Part shown: positions 35,424 through 45,403 of the stretch, in pieces | Layout: each line of letters starts with the position of its first letter | How positions within the stretch are numbered: the first letter of the stretch is position 1 | Origin: Viridibacillus arenosi | GTDB lineage: Bacteria > Bacillota > Bacilli > Bacillales_A > Planococcaceae | Assembly: GCF_001955655.1 (NCBI RefSeq) | Contig: NZ_MSPW01000001.1 | Span: forward strand, 558,001-622,000 | Reading direction: 5' to 3' | Length of the DNA: 64,000 nucleotides | Made by a program: the position numbers and the translations under genes | Notes under the pieces: model-generated | Seen by the model: the letters and a program-made list of their open reading frames with translations, nothing else | What the model was told of the DNA's origin: nothing | Database searches by the model: none

Positions 35424-36305
35424 TTAGTACCTCGGCTTTCTATCAATTATTTCTTGCAAAAACTGCAGGTAATGATCATAGCGATACTGCTTAATTTCCT
35501 TGTTCTCTATTGCAGCTTTCACAGCACATTTTGGTTCTTTTAAATGTAAACATCCACGAAATTTACAATCCTCCGATAAACGCTGTAATTCCGGGAAACA
35601 AGATGTTAATTCTTCTTTTTCAAGTGTATCGAAATCAAAAGAGCTAAATCCAGGCGTATCAGCAATTAACCCTCCAGCAAGAGGGATTAATTCAACATGT
35701 CTTGTCGTATGCTTTCCTCGTCCTAGCGCTTCTGATATAACCCCGGTTTTTAATTCTAATGATGGCATAATTGTATTCAATAAAGTAGATTTCCCAACAC
35801 CAGATTGTCCTGCCAATACAGTTGTTTTACCATCTAAAACCTGTTCAATTTTCACCAGTATTTCCGGATCACTTTTATAGGTTTGAATCACTTCATAACC
35901 TATTTCTTGATAATCTTTAACATACTGTTGGATGCCTTCATTTTCTTCTGAAGTTAATAAATCTGTTTTTGTTAAGCAAATAATTGGGTGGATATGGAAA
36001 GATTCTAACGCTACTAAAAATTTATCCAATAAAATTGTATTAAAAGCTGGTTCTTTTGCTGAGAAGACAAGGATTGCTTGGTCAATATTCGCCACTGGCG
36101 GGCGTACAAGTTCGTTATGACGCTCATGAACGGCTGTGATTGTACCATCATTATTTCCTTCAACCACAAAGTCCACAAAGTCACCAACAAGTGGTGAAAT
36201 CCCTCTATTTCGGAATACGCCACGACCGCGGCATTGAATTAGTTCACCGTCTGAGTGAACATAATAAAATCCGCTTAACGCTTTTCGGATCTGACCTTTC
36301 TCCAT
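35424..36305 (-). CDS. rsgA: Small ribosomal subunit biogenesis GTPase RsgA
   Basis: 293-residue circularly permuted GTPase of 30S maturation. An N-terminal OB fold (about 1-70) precedes the GTPase domain with permuted motifs: G4 CLTKTDLL, then G1 LAGQSGVGKSTLLN, G2/HTTR in RGKHTTRHVELI and G3 DTPGFSSFDF. The C-terminal zinc region has CFPELQRLSEDCKFRGCLHL and the following PKCAV. It is linked to prkC, which phosphorylates this GTPase (CpgA/YloQ) in B. subtilis. Confidence 0.96.
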   Translation of the reverse strand: MEKGQIRKALSGFYYVHSDGELIQCRGRGVFRNRGISPLVGDFVDFVVEGNNDGTITAVHERHNELVRPPVANIDQAILVFSAKEPAFNTILLDKFLVALESFHIHPIICLTKTDLLTSEENEGIQQYVKDYQEIGYEVIQTYKSDPEILVKIEQVLDGKTTVLAGQSGVGKSTLLNTIMPSLELKTGVISEALGRGKHTTRHVELIPLAGGLIADTPGFSSFDFDTLEKEELTSCFPELQRLSEDCKFRGCLHLKEPKCAVKAAIENKEIKQYRYDHYLQFLQEIIDRKPRY

Positions 36306-36316
36306 TCAATTCCTCC

Positions 36317-38299
36317 TTATTGTAATTTTTCCATTTTTTCTAGTTGTTCGAAAGTTATTGTCTCATCAATAATTATTTTATCATCTCGGACAATACGATA
36401 AATTGCTTTTTGCCCTTCTTCAACTGCTAAAGGAAGTCGTATTTTTTTTGATTCATAAATTTTAAACTGTTGATCAACATCTGCAATTGAGCGCTTACGA
36501 TCTTGGACGTAAATACGGATTTCTTGCTCCTCGTCCTCTTCTTCAGGGTCGTATGGAATATCAATTATAGCCTCGTAAAATTTTACTGATTTTTGTAGCG
36601 GTCCTTTTGAAATAACCACATTAATTGTAGATCCGATACTTGCCATAGTCCCCGCTTGAGGAGTTTGAGAAATAACTTGTCCTTTTGGAACAGTTTCTGA
36701 GTTTTCCTCTTTTGCAATGTGGACGTTAAAACCCGATGATTTTGCATAACTTTTAAGCGCATCCTCATCATATCTTAGTAAACTTCCAACTTGCGCCTGC
36801 TCTAGACCCTCACTTACAGTAAAAACAATAATAGTGTCTGCAGGTACGACCTCATCACTTGCATCAGGCGTCTGATCTAAAATAGTACCAGGTTCTTGAT
36901 CAGAGTGTTTAGTTTTAGTTTCGATGTCTTTAAACTTATACTTTGATAGTAATTTTTTTACTTGTTCTATGTCTCGACCTCTATAATCGATCAATGTTAC
37001 TTTTTTCTGCCCTGAACTTACCATGATATCAATTTCCGAACCTTTTTTAAGCTCTTTTCCAGCAGCCGGATTCGTCGATATAACATCTCCCTCTTTAATA
37101 TCTTCAGAAGCTTGTTCAGTTTGTCTACCTATCTCAAAGCCCTTCTCTTCTAGTAAATCAATTACCTTCGCTAACTCTTGTCCAGCAACATCTGGAACTT
37201 CCACTTTCTTTTCTTTGAATAGATTAGGGTATAGTACCAGGACTAAGATAAACAATAAAAGGAAAGTTATAATACCACTAACGAGTAGCAATAATTTTCT
37301 TTTCTTCGATTTCTTTTTACCGCCCTTTTTTTCCTTATGTTTATTATCTTCTACCACTGGTATTTCCTTTGTTTTTTCAATGTCCACATTTCGAATCATT
37401 TGTGCCTTAGTAATGGCTGGCATTGCTTTTGTCTCATCGTGGTCAACAGGAGGCATAAATTTCGATTCTTGACTTCGATTTTCTTCAAGAACTGTCGATA
37501 AATCTTCCTGAAGTTCTTCAACAGTAAAATATCGGTGTGCTGGATCTTTAGCAGTTGCCTTAAACACAACATTTTCTAAGCTTTGTGGAATAGAGGGCAC
37601 AATTGCGCGTACTGATGGCGTTTCAGATTGTAAATGTTTCAGTGCGATTGACACTGCTGATTCACCCATAAACGGTAGCTTGCCTGTTAACAATTCGTAG
37701 AGTACAATTCCCAATGCATAAATATCCGATTTCTTTGTTGCTGTTCCTCCACGTGCTTGCTCAGGTGACAAATAGTGGACTGTTCCTAAAACTGAATTCG
37801 TTTGTGTAAAGGATGTTGCTGTTAATGCAATCGCAATACCAAAATCCGTAATTTTCACATTACCATCTTGATCCATTAAAATATTTTGTGGCTTAATATC
37901 GCGATGAACAATTTGATTTTGGTGAGCATGTGCAATAGCTGAGGTTAGTTGCTCCATTATCATGACACATTTCACTGGTGATAAAGGCGCAAATTCCTGT
38001 ATGTATTGCTTTAATGTTTTGCCTTCAACGTATTCCATTACTAAATAATGCATATCACCATCTTCACCAACATCATAAATACTCACAATATTAGGGTGTG
38101 TAAGGCTTGTGGCAGATAGCGCTTCCCTTTGGAAACGTCGGTGAAGTTCCTCTTCATCGGAAAAGCTATATCTTAGTACTTTAATTGCTACATCTCTATC
38201 TAGAATCATATCGTGTGCAAGATAAACATTGGACATACCGCCGCCGCCAATCCATTCAAGAACTTTATAACGGCCACTTAATCTTTTTCCAACAAGCAT
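36317..38299 (-). CDS. prkC: Membrane Ser/Thr protein kinase PrkC with PASTA repeats
   Basis: 660-residue Hanks-type kinase that senses peptidoglycan fragments. The kinase domain covers 10-270: glycine loop GGGGMSNVY, ATP lysine Lys40, catalytic HRDIKPQN (Asp134) and DFG at 152-154. A basic juxtamembrane stretch (KKKSKKRK) leads to one transmembrane helix at about 336-356. Three PASTA repeats follow outside the membrane, starting near VEVPDVAGQELAKVIDLL, VTLIDYRGRDIEQVKKLL and AQVGSLLRYDEDALKSY, with an 80-residue C-terminal tail. It starts 2 bases after prpC, its cognate phosphatase. Confidence 0.97.
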   Translation of the reverse strand: MLVGKRLSGRYKVLEWIGGGGMSNVYLAHDMILDRDVAIKVLRYSFSDEEELHRRFQREALSATSLTHPNIVSIYDVGEDGDMHYLVMEYVEGKTLKQYIQEFAPLSPVKCVMIMEQLTSAIAHAHQNQIVHRDIKPQNILMDQDGNVKITDFGIAIALTATSFTQTNSVLGTVHYLSPEQARGGTATKKSDIYALGIVLYELLTGKLPFMGESAVSIALKHLQSETPSVRAIVPSIPQSLENVVFKATAKDPAHRYFTVEELQEDLSTVLEENRSQESKFMPPVDHDETKAMPAITKAQMIRNVDIEKTKEIPVVEDNKHKEKKGGKKKSKKRKLLLLVSGIITFLLLFILVLVLYPNLFKEKKVEVPDVAGQELAKVIDLLEEKGFEIGRQTEQASEDIKEGDVISTNPAAGKELKKGSEIDIMVSSGQKKVTLIDYRGRDIEQVKKLLSKYKFKDIETKTKHSDQEPGTILDQTPDASDEVVPADTIIVFTVSEGLEQAQVGSLLRYDEDALKSYAKSSGFNVHIAKEENSETVPKGQVISQTPQAGTMASIGSTINVVISKGPLQKSVKFYEAIIDIPYDPEEEDEEQEIRIYVQDRKRSIADVDQQFKIYESKKIRLPLAVEEGQKAIYRIVRDDKIIIDETITFEQLEKMEKLQ

Positions 38300-38301
38300 T
38301 C

Positions 38302-39051
38302 TTACACCTCCTTCATATTATCTGCAAATAAAATAAGCGAGATATTATCTTCACCGCCATGTTCATTTGCCAGTTGTATCAGTTGTTCACCTTTTTCCTG
38401 AATAGGTAGTGGCAGATGAATAATCGCTTGCATTTCTTGTTTAGTTAATTTGTTACTTAGGCCATCAGAACAAACTAAAAAATATGAATCAGCAACGAAT
38501 TGCACCGTATAAAAATCTGGTGCAATCGTCGCTTCTGTTCCTAAAGATTTAATGATGTAGTTTTTCTTAGGATGACTTTCGGCTTCTTCTTCACTAATTT
38601 CTCCATTATCGACGAGTACATTCACATAAGAGTGATCTCTTGTAATAAGTTGCAAATTAGTTTTCGTGCTGAAATACACACGACTATCTCCGATATGACA
38701 AATAATACATTCGTCAGCATCAATCAGAACGGCTATTAAAGTTGTTCCCATGCCGTGACAATTTTCGTGTGATAAAGAATATTGATAAATCGATTCATTG
38801 AGTTCTTGAACAGATGCTAATAGCCATTCTTTTTTCAATTCAGTTGATTGAAATGACTCCGCATCTGCTTGCAAAAATAACTGTTCAAATCCAGAAACCG
38901 CCATAGCACTAGCTATATCTCCAGCATTGTGTCCACCCATACCATCAGCGACAATGGCAAGTTTATATGCATCTTCACGTTCAATGAATATAGCCCGGTC
39001 CTCATTTACCGTTCTTTTCCTTCCAATATCACTCGCTACTATATATTCCAC
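38302..39051 (-). CDS. prpC: PP2C-type protein phosphatase PrpC (Stp)
   Basis: 249-residue metal-dependent phosphatase that reverses PrkC action. PP2C motifs: SDIGRKRTVNEDRAIF, LAIVADGMGGHNAGDIAS, MGTTLIAVLIDADEC, HIGDSRVYF, ITRDHSYVNVLVDNGEIS, LVCSDGLSNKLT and GGEDNISLI, with the metal-binding aspartates intact. It lies between rlmN (14-base gap) and prkC in the conserved order. Confidence 0.97.
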   Translation of the reverse strand: MEYIVASDIGRKRTVNEDRAIFIEREDAYKLAIVADGMGGHNAGDIASAMAVSGFEQLFLQADAESFQSTELKKEWLLASVQELNESIYQYSLSHENCHGMGTTLIAVLIDADECIICHIGDSRVYFSTKTNLQLITRDHSYVNVLVDNGEISEEEAESHPKKNYIIKSLGTEATIAPDFYTVQFVADSYFLVCSDGLSNKLTKQEMQAIIHLPLPIQEKGEQLIQLANEHGGEDNISLILFADNMKEV

Positions 39052-39065
39052 AGCCAGTCACCCCA

Positions 39066-40166
39066 TTAATTCGTCGTTTCTTGCTTTCTCTCCTTCGCAC
39101 GTAATTGACCACATGCAGCATCAATATCTGAACCGTGCTCGCGTCGAATCGTTACATTAATACCATTATTTTTTAATGTTTTTTCAAAAGAGAAAATATC
39201 ATTTTTTGGTGTTCGTACATAGTCACGTTCTGGAACATAGTTTACTGGAATCAAGTTCACGTGACATTTAATACCTTTGATTAATTTCGCTAATTCTTCA
39301 GCATGTTCTACTTGGTCATTGACTCCTCCAAATAGGCCATATTCAAAACTAACTCGACGACCTGTTTTCTCAGTGTAATAACGAATTGCTTCAATTAGGT
39401 CTGGCAATTTATATGCTTTTGCGATTGGCATCAAACGTAGACGTAATTCTTGATTTGGTGCGTGTAATGACAAGGCAAAGTTGATTTGTAATTGTTCATC
39501 TGCAAATTTATAAATTGAAGGAATAATACCACTAGTTGAGACTGTGATATGGCGTGCACCAATGTTTAATCCTTTTTCATGATTGATGACTTTTAAGAAG
39601 CTCATCATGGCATCATAGTTATCAAACGGTTCACCGATTCCCATGATCACGACATGACTTACTCGTTCACCAACTTCATCTAAAGCTTTTTGAACGTTGA
39701 CAACTTGCTCAACAATTTCACCAGCTAATAAATGACGTTTTAGTCCTCCTAAAGTAGATGCACAGAATGAACATCCGATACGACAGCCCACTTGTGTCGT
39801 TACACAAACAGAGTTCCCATATTCATGACGCATTAACACAGTTTCAATTGAATAGCCGTCTTGTAATTGGAACAAGAACTTGATGGTACCATCTTTAGAT
39901 TCTTGTTTGATTAATGTGCTTAATGTACTAAGTTCAAAGTCAGCAGCTAATTTATCACGTAATTCTTTCGATAAATTAGACATTTCATCGAATGTTGTTA
40001 CACGTTTTATATATAACCAGTCAAAAATTTGGCCTGCACGGAATGGTTTTTCACCGTTGTCTTTTAACCAAGTTTGCATTTCTTCTGGTAATAATGAATA
40101 AATCGATTGGCGTAATTGTGGTTTTTCTTTTTTCACTCTTACTGGTTTTTGTATTTCTTGATCCAT
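39066..40166 (-). CDS. rlmN: RlmN, dual-specificity rRNA/tRNA m2A methyltransferase
   Basis: 366-residue radical-SAM enzyme that methylates A2503 of 23S rRNA and A37 of tRNAs. The 4Fe-4S motif C-x3-C-x2-C is in [31 protein letters not shown] and [18 protein letters not shown] follow, and a second catalytic Cys is in [13 protein letters not shown]. The start overlaps the rsmB stop by one base (TAATG). Confidence 0.97.
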   Translation of the reverse strand: MDQEIQKPVRVKKEKPQLRQSIYSLLPEEMQTWLKDNGEKPFRAGQIFDWLYIKRVTTFDEMSNLSKELRDKLAADFELSTLSTLIKQESKDGTIKFLFQLQDGYSIETVLMRHEYGNSVCVTTQVGCRIGCSFCASTLGGLKRHLLAGEIVEQVVNVQKALDEVGERVSHVVIMGIGEPFDNYDAMMSFLKVINHEKGLNIGARHITVSTSGIIPSIYKFADEQLQINFALSLHAPNQELRLRLMPIAKAYKLPDLIEAIRYYTEKTGRRVSFEYGLFGGVNDQVEHAEELAKLIKGIKCHVNLIPVNYVPERDYVRTPKNDIFSFEKTLKNNGINVTIRREHGSDIDAACGQLRAKERKQETTN

Positions 40167-41533
40167 TAGTTTGTAAATTCTCCTTTTTTTCTAAAAGCAG
40201 CAACGAAAAAGCCATCACTGCTAAAGTCTTGTGGAAAGACTTGCATCATTCCGTTTGTTTGAAGCTCTTTGAGTACGTCTGGTACATTTGGTACAGGTTC
40301 AAGTTCCATATCCGGATGTTTTTCTAAAAATGCAGAAACAGTTCCATCGTTCTCAATTTTATCAACTGTGCAAGTACTGTAAACCATTTTGCCTTCATTT
40401 TTTAATAATTCATAAGCTGAATCCAGTAATTGTAATTGTATTGGTTGTAGTGATGAGAAATCTTCTTCTTTTTTTGTATATTTAATATCCGGTTTACGTC
40501 TAATAACTCCTAAGCCACTACACGGTGCATCGACTAAAATACGATCGAATGATTGCTTTTCAAATTGCTCAGTTGCTTTTCGACCATCTAATACTTGTGC
40601 GTCAATAATAGTTAGGCCTAGACGTTCTGCATTGCTCTTAATAAGCTTAAGTTTATGAGCATGTAAATCAGTTGCGATTAACTCGCCTTCGTTTTTCATT
40701 TTTTCAGCAATGTGTGTCGTTTTACCACCCGGTGCAGCACACATGTCTAAAACTCTCATTCCTGGCTCTACTTGCAAAGCGTAAGCCGGAATCATAGAGC
40801 TTTCATCTTGAATGGTAATCAAACCATTTTTATAAGATTCTGTACGCGCAGCTTGACCCGTTAATAAATGCAAGCATTCCGGTAACACTTTACTACGCAC
40901 AACTTCAAATTTCTCACCCCACAAGCTTTCAAGCGCTTGATCTGTAGTTACCTTTGCTGTATTTACTCGAATTGTTTGTTGTGGAGGTAGATTATTTTCA
41001 AACAGCATATCAGATGTTTTTTGAATGCCATAAGCTTCTACATAACGGCGTACTAACCAGCTCGGATGACTCGTTTCAATAGAAAGTCGTTCAATCGGAT
41101 CTTTAATATCCGTCGTATCTCTAATTCCGTCACGTAAGACCGAACGTAAAATGCCGTTTACTGTTTTAGAGACACCTTGATGGCGTGCTCGGTGTTTAGC
41201 AATCTCAACGGCTTCATTTACTGCTGCATGGTCAGGAATTTTAGATAGGTATGCAATTTGATATAATGACAAGCGTAGTAACCATCTCACCCAATCATCC
41301 AATTTCCCGCGAACAAAAGGCTCTAAATAATAATCTAAAGTCATTTTGTATTGAAGTGTACCGTAAGTAATTTCCGTTAAAAGAGCACGGTCTTTCGGCT
41401 TTATATTATATTTTTCAATTGTTTGATGAAGAAGTAAATTACTGTATGCTTGCTGTTTATCTACTGCAAGAAGAATAGTTAATGCTGCGTCGCGAACATT
41501 ACCATCCCAAATTTTATCTTTCTTTTTTGTCAT
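40166..41533 (-). CDS. rsmB: RsmB (Sun), 16S rRNA m5C967 methyltransferase
   Basis: 455-residue enzyme. An N-terminal NusB-like RNA-binding domain (about 8-145) is followed by an AdoMet-dependent methyltransferase domain with [37 protein letters not shown] (the PC motif) and [14 protein letters not shown] (the TC catalytic cysteine). It overlaps fmt by 4 bases and rlmN by 1. Confidence 0.96.
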   Translation of the reverse strand: MTKKKDKIWDGNVRDAALTILLAVDKQQAYSNLLLHQTIEKYNIKPKDRALLTEITYGTLQYKMTLDYYLEPFVRGKLDDWVRWLLRLSLYQIAYLSKIPDHAAVNEAVEIAKHRARHQGVSKTVNGILRSVLRDGIRDTTDIKDPIERLSIETSHPSWLVRRYVEAYGIQKTSDMLFENNLPPQQTIRVNTAKVTTDQALESLWGEKFEVVRSKVLPECLHLLTGQAARTESYKNGLITIQDESSMIPAYALQVEPGMRVLDMCAAPGGKTTHIAEKMKNEGELIATDLHAHKLKLIKSNAERLGLTIIDAQVLDGRKATEQFEKQSFDRILVDAPCSGLGVIRRKPDIKYTKKEEDFSSLQPIQLQLLDSAYELLKNEGKMVYSTCTVDKIENDGTVSAFLEKHPDMELEPVPNVPDVLKELQTNGMMQVFPQDFSSDGFFVAAFRKKGEFTN

Positions 41534-42471
41534 TCAAAACGGTCCCCAATCTGTAATTTTGACCCGGTACCTCTTAAGTAATCCATCGCAGTCATACGCT
41601 TTTTGCCAGCTGGCTGTAAATCTAAAATATTTATTGCTTCTCCGTTACCTGTAGCCACTGTAAAATATTCTTTATCAATAGCAATAACAGTACCAGGATC
41701 TTCACTATGTTTTTTATCCGACTTTTGCGCCCACCAAATTTTAATATTATCGCCATTCAATTTCGTATAAGCTACCGGCCATGGATGTAAACCTCTTACT
41801 TGGTTATAAATTTCTGTGTTATTTTGCTGCCAATTGACTAGCTCCTGATCACGTGAAATATTATGAGCAAAAGTCACTTTTGCTTCGTCTTGCGGGATGC
41901 GATTATTAGTACCTTCGATAATAGAAGGTAACGTTTCTTTTAGTAGGTCGCGACCGATAATACTTAATTTATCAAATAATAGACCTGTATGATCTTGCTC
42001 TTCAATTGTGAGTTCTGCTTGTGAAATAATATCACCTGCATCAAGTTTAACTTCCATATACATTATCGTAACACCTGTCTTTTCTTGCCCATCGATTAAG
42101 CATTGATGAATAGGTGCTCCACCTCGATAAGCTGGTAGTAATGAAGCATGAACGTTCACACAACCAAGTCTCGGTGTATCTAATAGTTCCTTCGGTAAAA
42201 TTTGACCAAAAGCTGCTGTCACAATTAAATCGGGATTTAAAGCTATGATTTCTTGCAACTCTTCAGACCCACGAAGTTTCTCTGGTTGAATTACCGGTAA
42301 CCCTAAACGAACAGCCTCTTCTTTGACAGGTGGTGGTGTTAAAACACGTTTACGACCAACAGGACGATCCGGTTGTGTTACGACGGCTTTAATATCGTAT
42401 CCTTCTTCATGTAGCATACGCAAAACCGGCACCGAAAAGGCAGGTGTCCCCATAAAGACAATGGAAATCAT
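41530..42471 (-). CDS. fmt: Methionyl-tRNA formyltransferase
   Basis: 313-residue enzyme that formylates initiator Met-tRNA. The catalytic region reads NVHASLLPAYRGGAPIHQCL, followed by TGVTIMYMEVKLDAGDIIS, with the conserved Asn-His-Asp set. The C-terminal tRNA-binding domain begins around HPWPVAYTKLNGDNIKIW. It overlaps def by 4 bases, pairing formylation with deformylation. Confidence 0.97.
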   Translation of the reverse strand: MISIVFMGTPAFSVPVLRMLHEEGYDIKAVVTQPDRPVGRKRVLTPPPVKEEAVRLGLPVIQPEKLRGSEELQEIIALNPDLIVTAAFGQILPKELLDTPRLGCVNVHASLLPAYRGGAPIHQCLIDGQEKTGVTIMYMEVKLDAGDIISQAELTIEEQDHTGLLFDKLSIIGRDLLKETLPSIIEGTNNRIPQDEAKVTFAHNISRDQELVNWQQNNTEIYNQVRGLHPWPVAYTKLNGDNIKIWWAQKSDKKHSEDPGTVIAIDKEYFTVATGNGEAINILDLQPAGKKRMTAMDYLRGTGSKLQIGDRFE

Positions 42472-42968
42472 TCCTGTTCCTCCTCTGCTTCGGCCATTTC
42501 TTCTAATTCTTCAAGCGTATAAACACGCATAATTTTCTTATCAAATAACACACCAAACAAATGGTCAATTTCATGTTGAATCACACGTGCATCAAAACCG
42601 GCTGCCTCAACTTCATACCATTCTCCATTACGGTCTTGCGCTTTAATATGGACATAATCAGGACGTTCTACATCTCCATAAAGTTCAGGAAAACTCAAAC
42701 ATCCTTCAATCTCTATAGCTGAACCGTCTGTGGCTAAGATCGTTGGATTAATGATTTCCAGAATGGCTCTTTCCTCGCCCATTTCTACAACTGCCGCTTG
42801 AATGCTTTTATTTACTTGAGGTGCTGCTATCCCTACACCATCATGCTCAAGCATTGTATCATACATATCATCAAGTAACTTTGCTAGCTCTGCATCAAAT
42901 TTAGTAACAGGTGCTGCTTTAGTTTCTAACACTTTTGCTGGATTTTTTACAATATCTAATAATGCCAT
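42468..42968 (-). CDS. def: Peptide deformylase
   Basis: 166-residue metalloenzyme that removes N-formyl groups from new proteins. All three motifs are present: GVGIAAPQVN, EGCLSFPELYG and QHEIDHLFGVLF; Cys of motif 2 and the two His of motif 3 bind the metal. Length and EGCLS fit a type 1 deformylase. It follows priA by 26 bases and overlaps fmt. Confidence 0.97.
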   Translation of the reverse strand: MALLDIVKNPAKVLETKAAPVTKFDAELAKLLDDMYDTMLEHDGVGIAAPQVNKSIQAAVVEMGEERAILEIINPTILATDGSAIEIEGCLSFPELYGDVERPDYVHIKAQDRNGEWYEVEAAGFDARVIQHEIDHLFGVLFDKKIMRVYTLEELEEMAEAEEEQE

Positions 42969-42994
42969 AATGCCCTCTTTTCTTGCGATTATAT

Positions 42995-45403
42995 CTAAAT
43001 GGATGAAGGGTCTAAATCAACTGTTAATTGAATACCTTTTTTCACCCAGTCTGTTCGATACATGCGAATTAATTGTTGTAAAGTAGCCGTTAAATTAGGC
43101 TCTTTTTTATATTTTATCAAACATTGATAGCGATATCTATTTTGCACACGACTAATTGACGCTGCTGTCGGACCGATAATACCAACATTTTGTGATAGTT
43201 GCATACGTAACCAATCCACTGCCTTACCTGCATATTCTGCTGCCATCAGTACATCTTCATGCGTAACTTGAATAAGTACGACAAAATAATACGGTGGATA
43301 GGCGAAACGCTGTCTCATTTGCATTTCCTGCATATAAAACGGCTCATAATCTTGTTCTTTTGAAAGTTCGATTGCATAGTGCTCCGGTGTATAAGTTTGG
43401 ATAAATACTTCACCAGGTTTATCGTGACGTCCGGCACGTCCACTTACTTGGGTAAGTAATTGAAATGTTCGCTCCGCAGCTCTAAAGTCCGGTAAATTTA
43501 ATGACGTATCAGCGCTCAGAACACCAACCAACGTAATGTTAGGGAAATCAAGCCCTTTCGCAATCATCTGTGTTCCTAGTAAAATATCTGCTTCTCCGCG
43601 ACCAAAGGCATCTAAGATACGTTCATGAGAACCTTTTTGTCTCGTTGTATCAACATCCATACGAAGTACTCTTGCTTCAGGAAAGAACTTATATATTTCA
43701 CTTTCAACCTTTTGCGTCCCTGTACCGAAAAATCTAATATGTTCACTTTGACATTCAGGGCACTCATGCGGGACTTGTTCTTCATAGCCACAATAGTGGC
43801 ATTTCAGTTTTTCTTGAGAGCGGTGATAGGTCATAGAAATATCACAGTTTTTACATTGCACAACCGTACCACAATCTCTGCATAACACAAATGAAGAAAA
43901 GCCTCTACGATTAAGGAATAATACCATTTGCTCTTTTTTTTCAAGTCGAATACGAATTGCTTCTGCTAACTCCTCAGAGAACATCGAACGATTCCCGTTT
44001 TTCAATTGTTCACGCATATCGATAATTTCAACTGTTGGCAGGGATTGCTGCATTGCACGTTTTTTTAATGTCAATAATGTATATACGTGTTTCTTTGCTC
44101 TAGCAAAAGATTCCAAAGAGGGAGTTGCACTACCTAATATGACAGGACATTGATGAAATTCACTACGCCAAATAGCTACTTCCCGTGCATGATAACGCGG
44201 TGAGTCCTCTTGCTTATAAGTCGACTCATGCTCTTCATCCAATATGAATAACCCTACATTTGTGAAAGGAGCAAAGACAGCTGATCGAGCGCCTACTACA
44301 ACCTTTACTTCCCCTCTTTGAATCTTTCGCCATTCATCATATTTTTCGCCTTTCGATAAACCACTATGAAGAACAGCAACTAGTTCTCCAAAACGTGAAC
44401 GAAAACGCTCCGACATTTGAGGTGTTAAAGAAATTTCAGGGACGAGTACTATTGCTTCTTTTCCTTTTTCAAGAGTACTTTGAATAGCCTGTAAATACAC
44501 TTCCGTTTTCCCACTCCCTGTAATGCCATGCAGTAAAAACGTTGTCGGTAGTTTATTTTTCATCGCTGTTAATATTTGCTGTAATGCTACTTCTTGTTCA
44601 TCAGTCAGTGCAAGCGGCTTCGTCTTCACTGCATTTTTAGTAAATGGGTCTCGGTATACTTCTTCTTGAATATACTTGGCAGCCCCTTTTTCAATTAGCG
44701 CATTAAGAACAGCAGTTGTAATATTTAAGGTTTGACAAAGTTCTTCTGGTGTAAAAACTTCACCTTTATGATCCACCATCCATTCAGCGACCATAACTTG
44801 TTTTTTCGCTCTTTTTGGAATATCAGCAGCAATTTGCTGTAACTTCACTTCATCATCCAAAATTTCCAACTTTCGGACAGCCTTTACTTGACCTTGTTGT
44901 TTGACGACTGTTTTTATTTGAACTGTTCCTTGTTCAATACTGTATTTCAATGATTTTAGAAATCCAGCAACTTCTACTTTTTTATATGGAATTGATGATT
45001 TATTGCCAAAAAGATTTTGCAATTCAGCTGGCAGGTCAGCTAGTGGGCCTGAGAGATGAATGGTTTTTTCGTATTTCGCCCGTAAAGCAGAGGGTAGCAT
45101 CACTTGTAATGCATCAATTTCAAAGCATAAAGTATGCCTTGTCATCCACTGGGCAAGCTGTAGCATTTCACCTGTTAAGACAGGTTCAATATCGAGTAAC
45201 TGTGATAGTGGTTTTAGTTTACCTTGTGGAACATCCGTTTCTTCCTTTAAAGCAGTGATGAAACCAAGCACATTACGAGGGCCGAATGGTACTTTCACAC
45301 GACATCCGGCTTCTACAAGTGCTTGCCATTCTTCTGGAACAGCGTAGTCAAACGGTCGATCCACTGGATAAGCCGCTACGTCTACGATGACTTGCGCAAT
45401 CAC
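42995..45403 (-). CDS. priA: Primosomal replication helicase PriA
   Basis: 802-residue 3'-to-5' helicase that restarts replication forks. An N-terminal DNA-binding domain (about 1-110, starting IAQVIVDVAAYPVDRPFDYA) is followed by helicase motif I GITGSGKTEVYLQ and motif II LFILDEEHESTYKQ. A zinc-binding insertion has eight cysteines (CRDCGTVVQCKNC through CPEC). Motif VI is LTQVSGRAGRHDKPGEV. The start codon is GTG, overlapping the coaBC stop (GTGA). Confidence 0.97.
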   Translation of the reverse strand: MIAQVIVDVAAYPVDRPFDYAVPEEWQALVEAGCRVKVPFGPRNVLGFITALKEETDVPQGKLKPLSQLLDIEPVLTGEMLQLAQWMTRHTLCFEIDALQVMLPSALRAKYEKTIHLSGPLADLPAELQNLFGNKSSIPYKKVEVAGFLKSLKYSIEQGTVQIKTVVKQQGQVKAVRKLEILDDEVKLQQIAADIPKRAKKQVMVAEWMVDHKGEVFTPEELCQTLNITTAVLNALIEKGAAKYIQEEVYRDPFTKNAVKTKPLALTDEQEVALQQILTAMKNKLPTTFLLHGITGSGKTEVYLQAIQSTLEKGKEAIVLVPEISLTPQMSERFRSRFGELVAVLHSGLSKGEKYDEWRKIQRGEVKVVVGARSAVFAPFTNVGLFILDEEHESTYKQEDSPRYHAREVAIWRSEFHQCPVILGSATPSLESFARAKKHVYTLLTLKKRAMQQSLPTVEIIDMREQLKNGNRSMFSEELAEAIRIRLEKKEQMVLFLNRRGFSSFVLCRDCGTVVQCKNCDISMTYHRSQEKLKCHYCGYEEQVPHECPECQSEHIRFFGTGTQKVESEIYKFFPEARVLRMDVDTTRQKGSHERILDAFGRGEADILLGTQMIAKGLDFPNITLVGVLSADTSLNLPDFRAAERTFQLLTQVSGRAGRHDKPGEVFIQTYTPEHYAIELSKEQDYEPFYMQEMQMRQRFAYPPYYFVVLIQVTHEDVLMAAEYAGKAVDWLRMQLSQNVGIIGPTAASISRVQNRYRYQCLIKYKKEPNLTATLQQLIRMYRTDWVKKGIQLTVDLDPSSI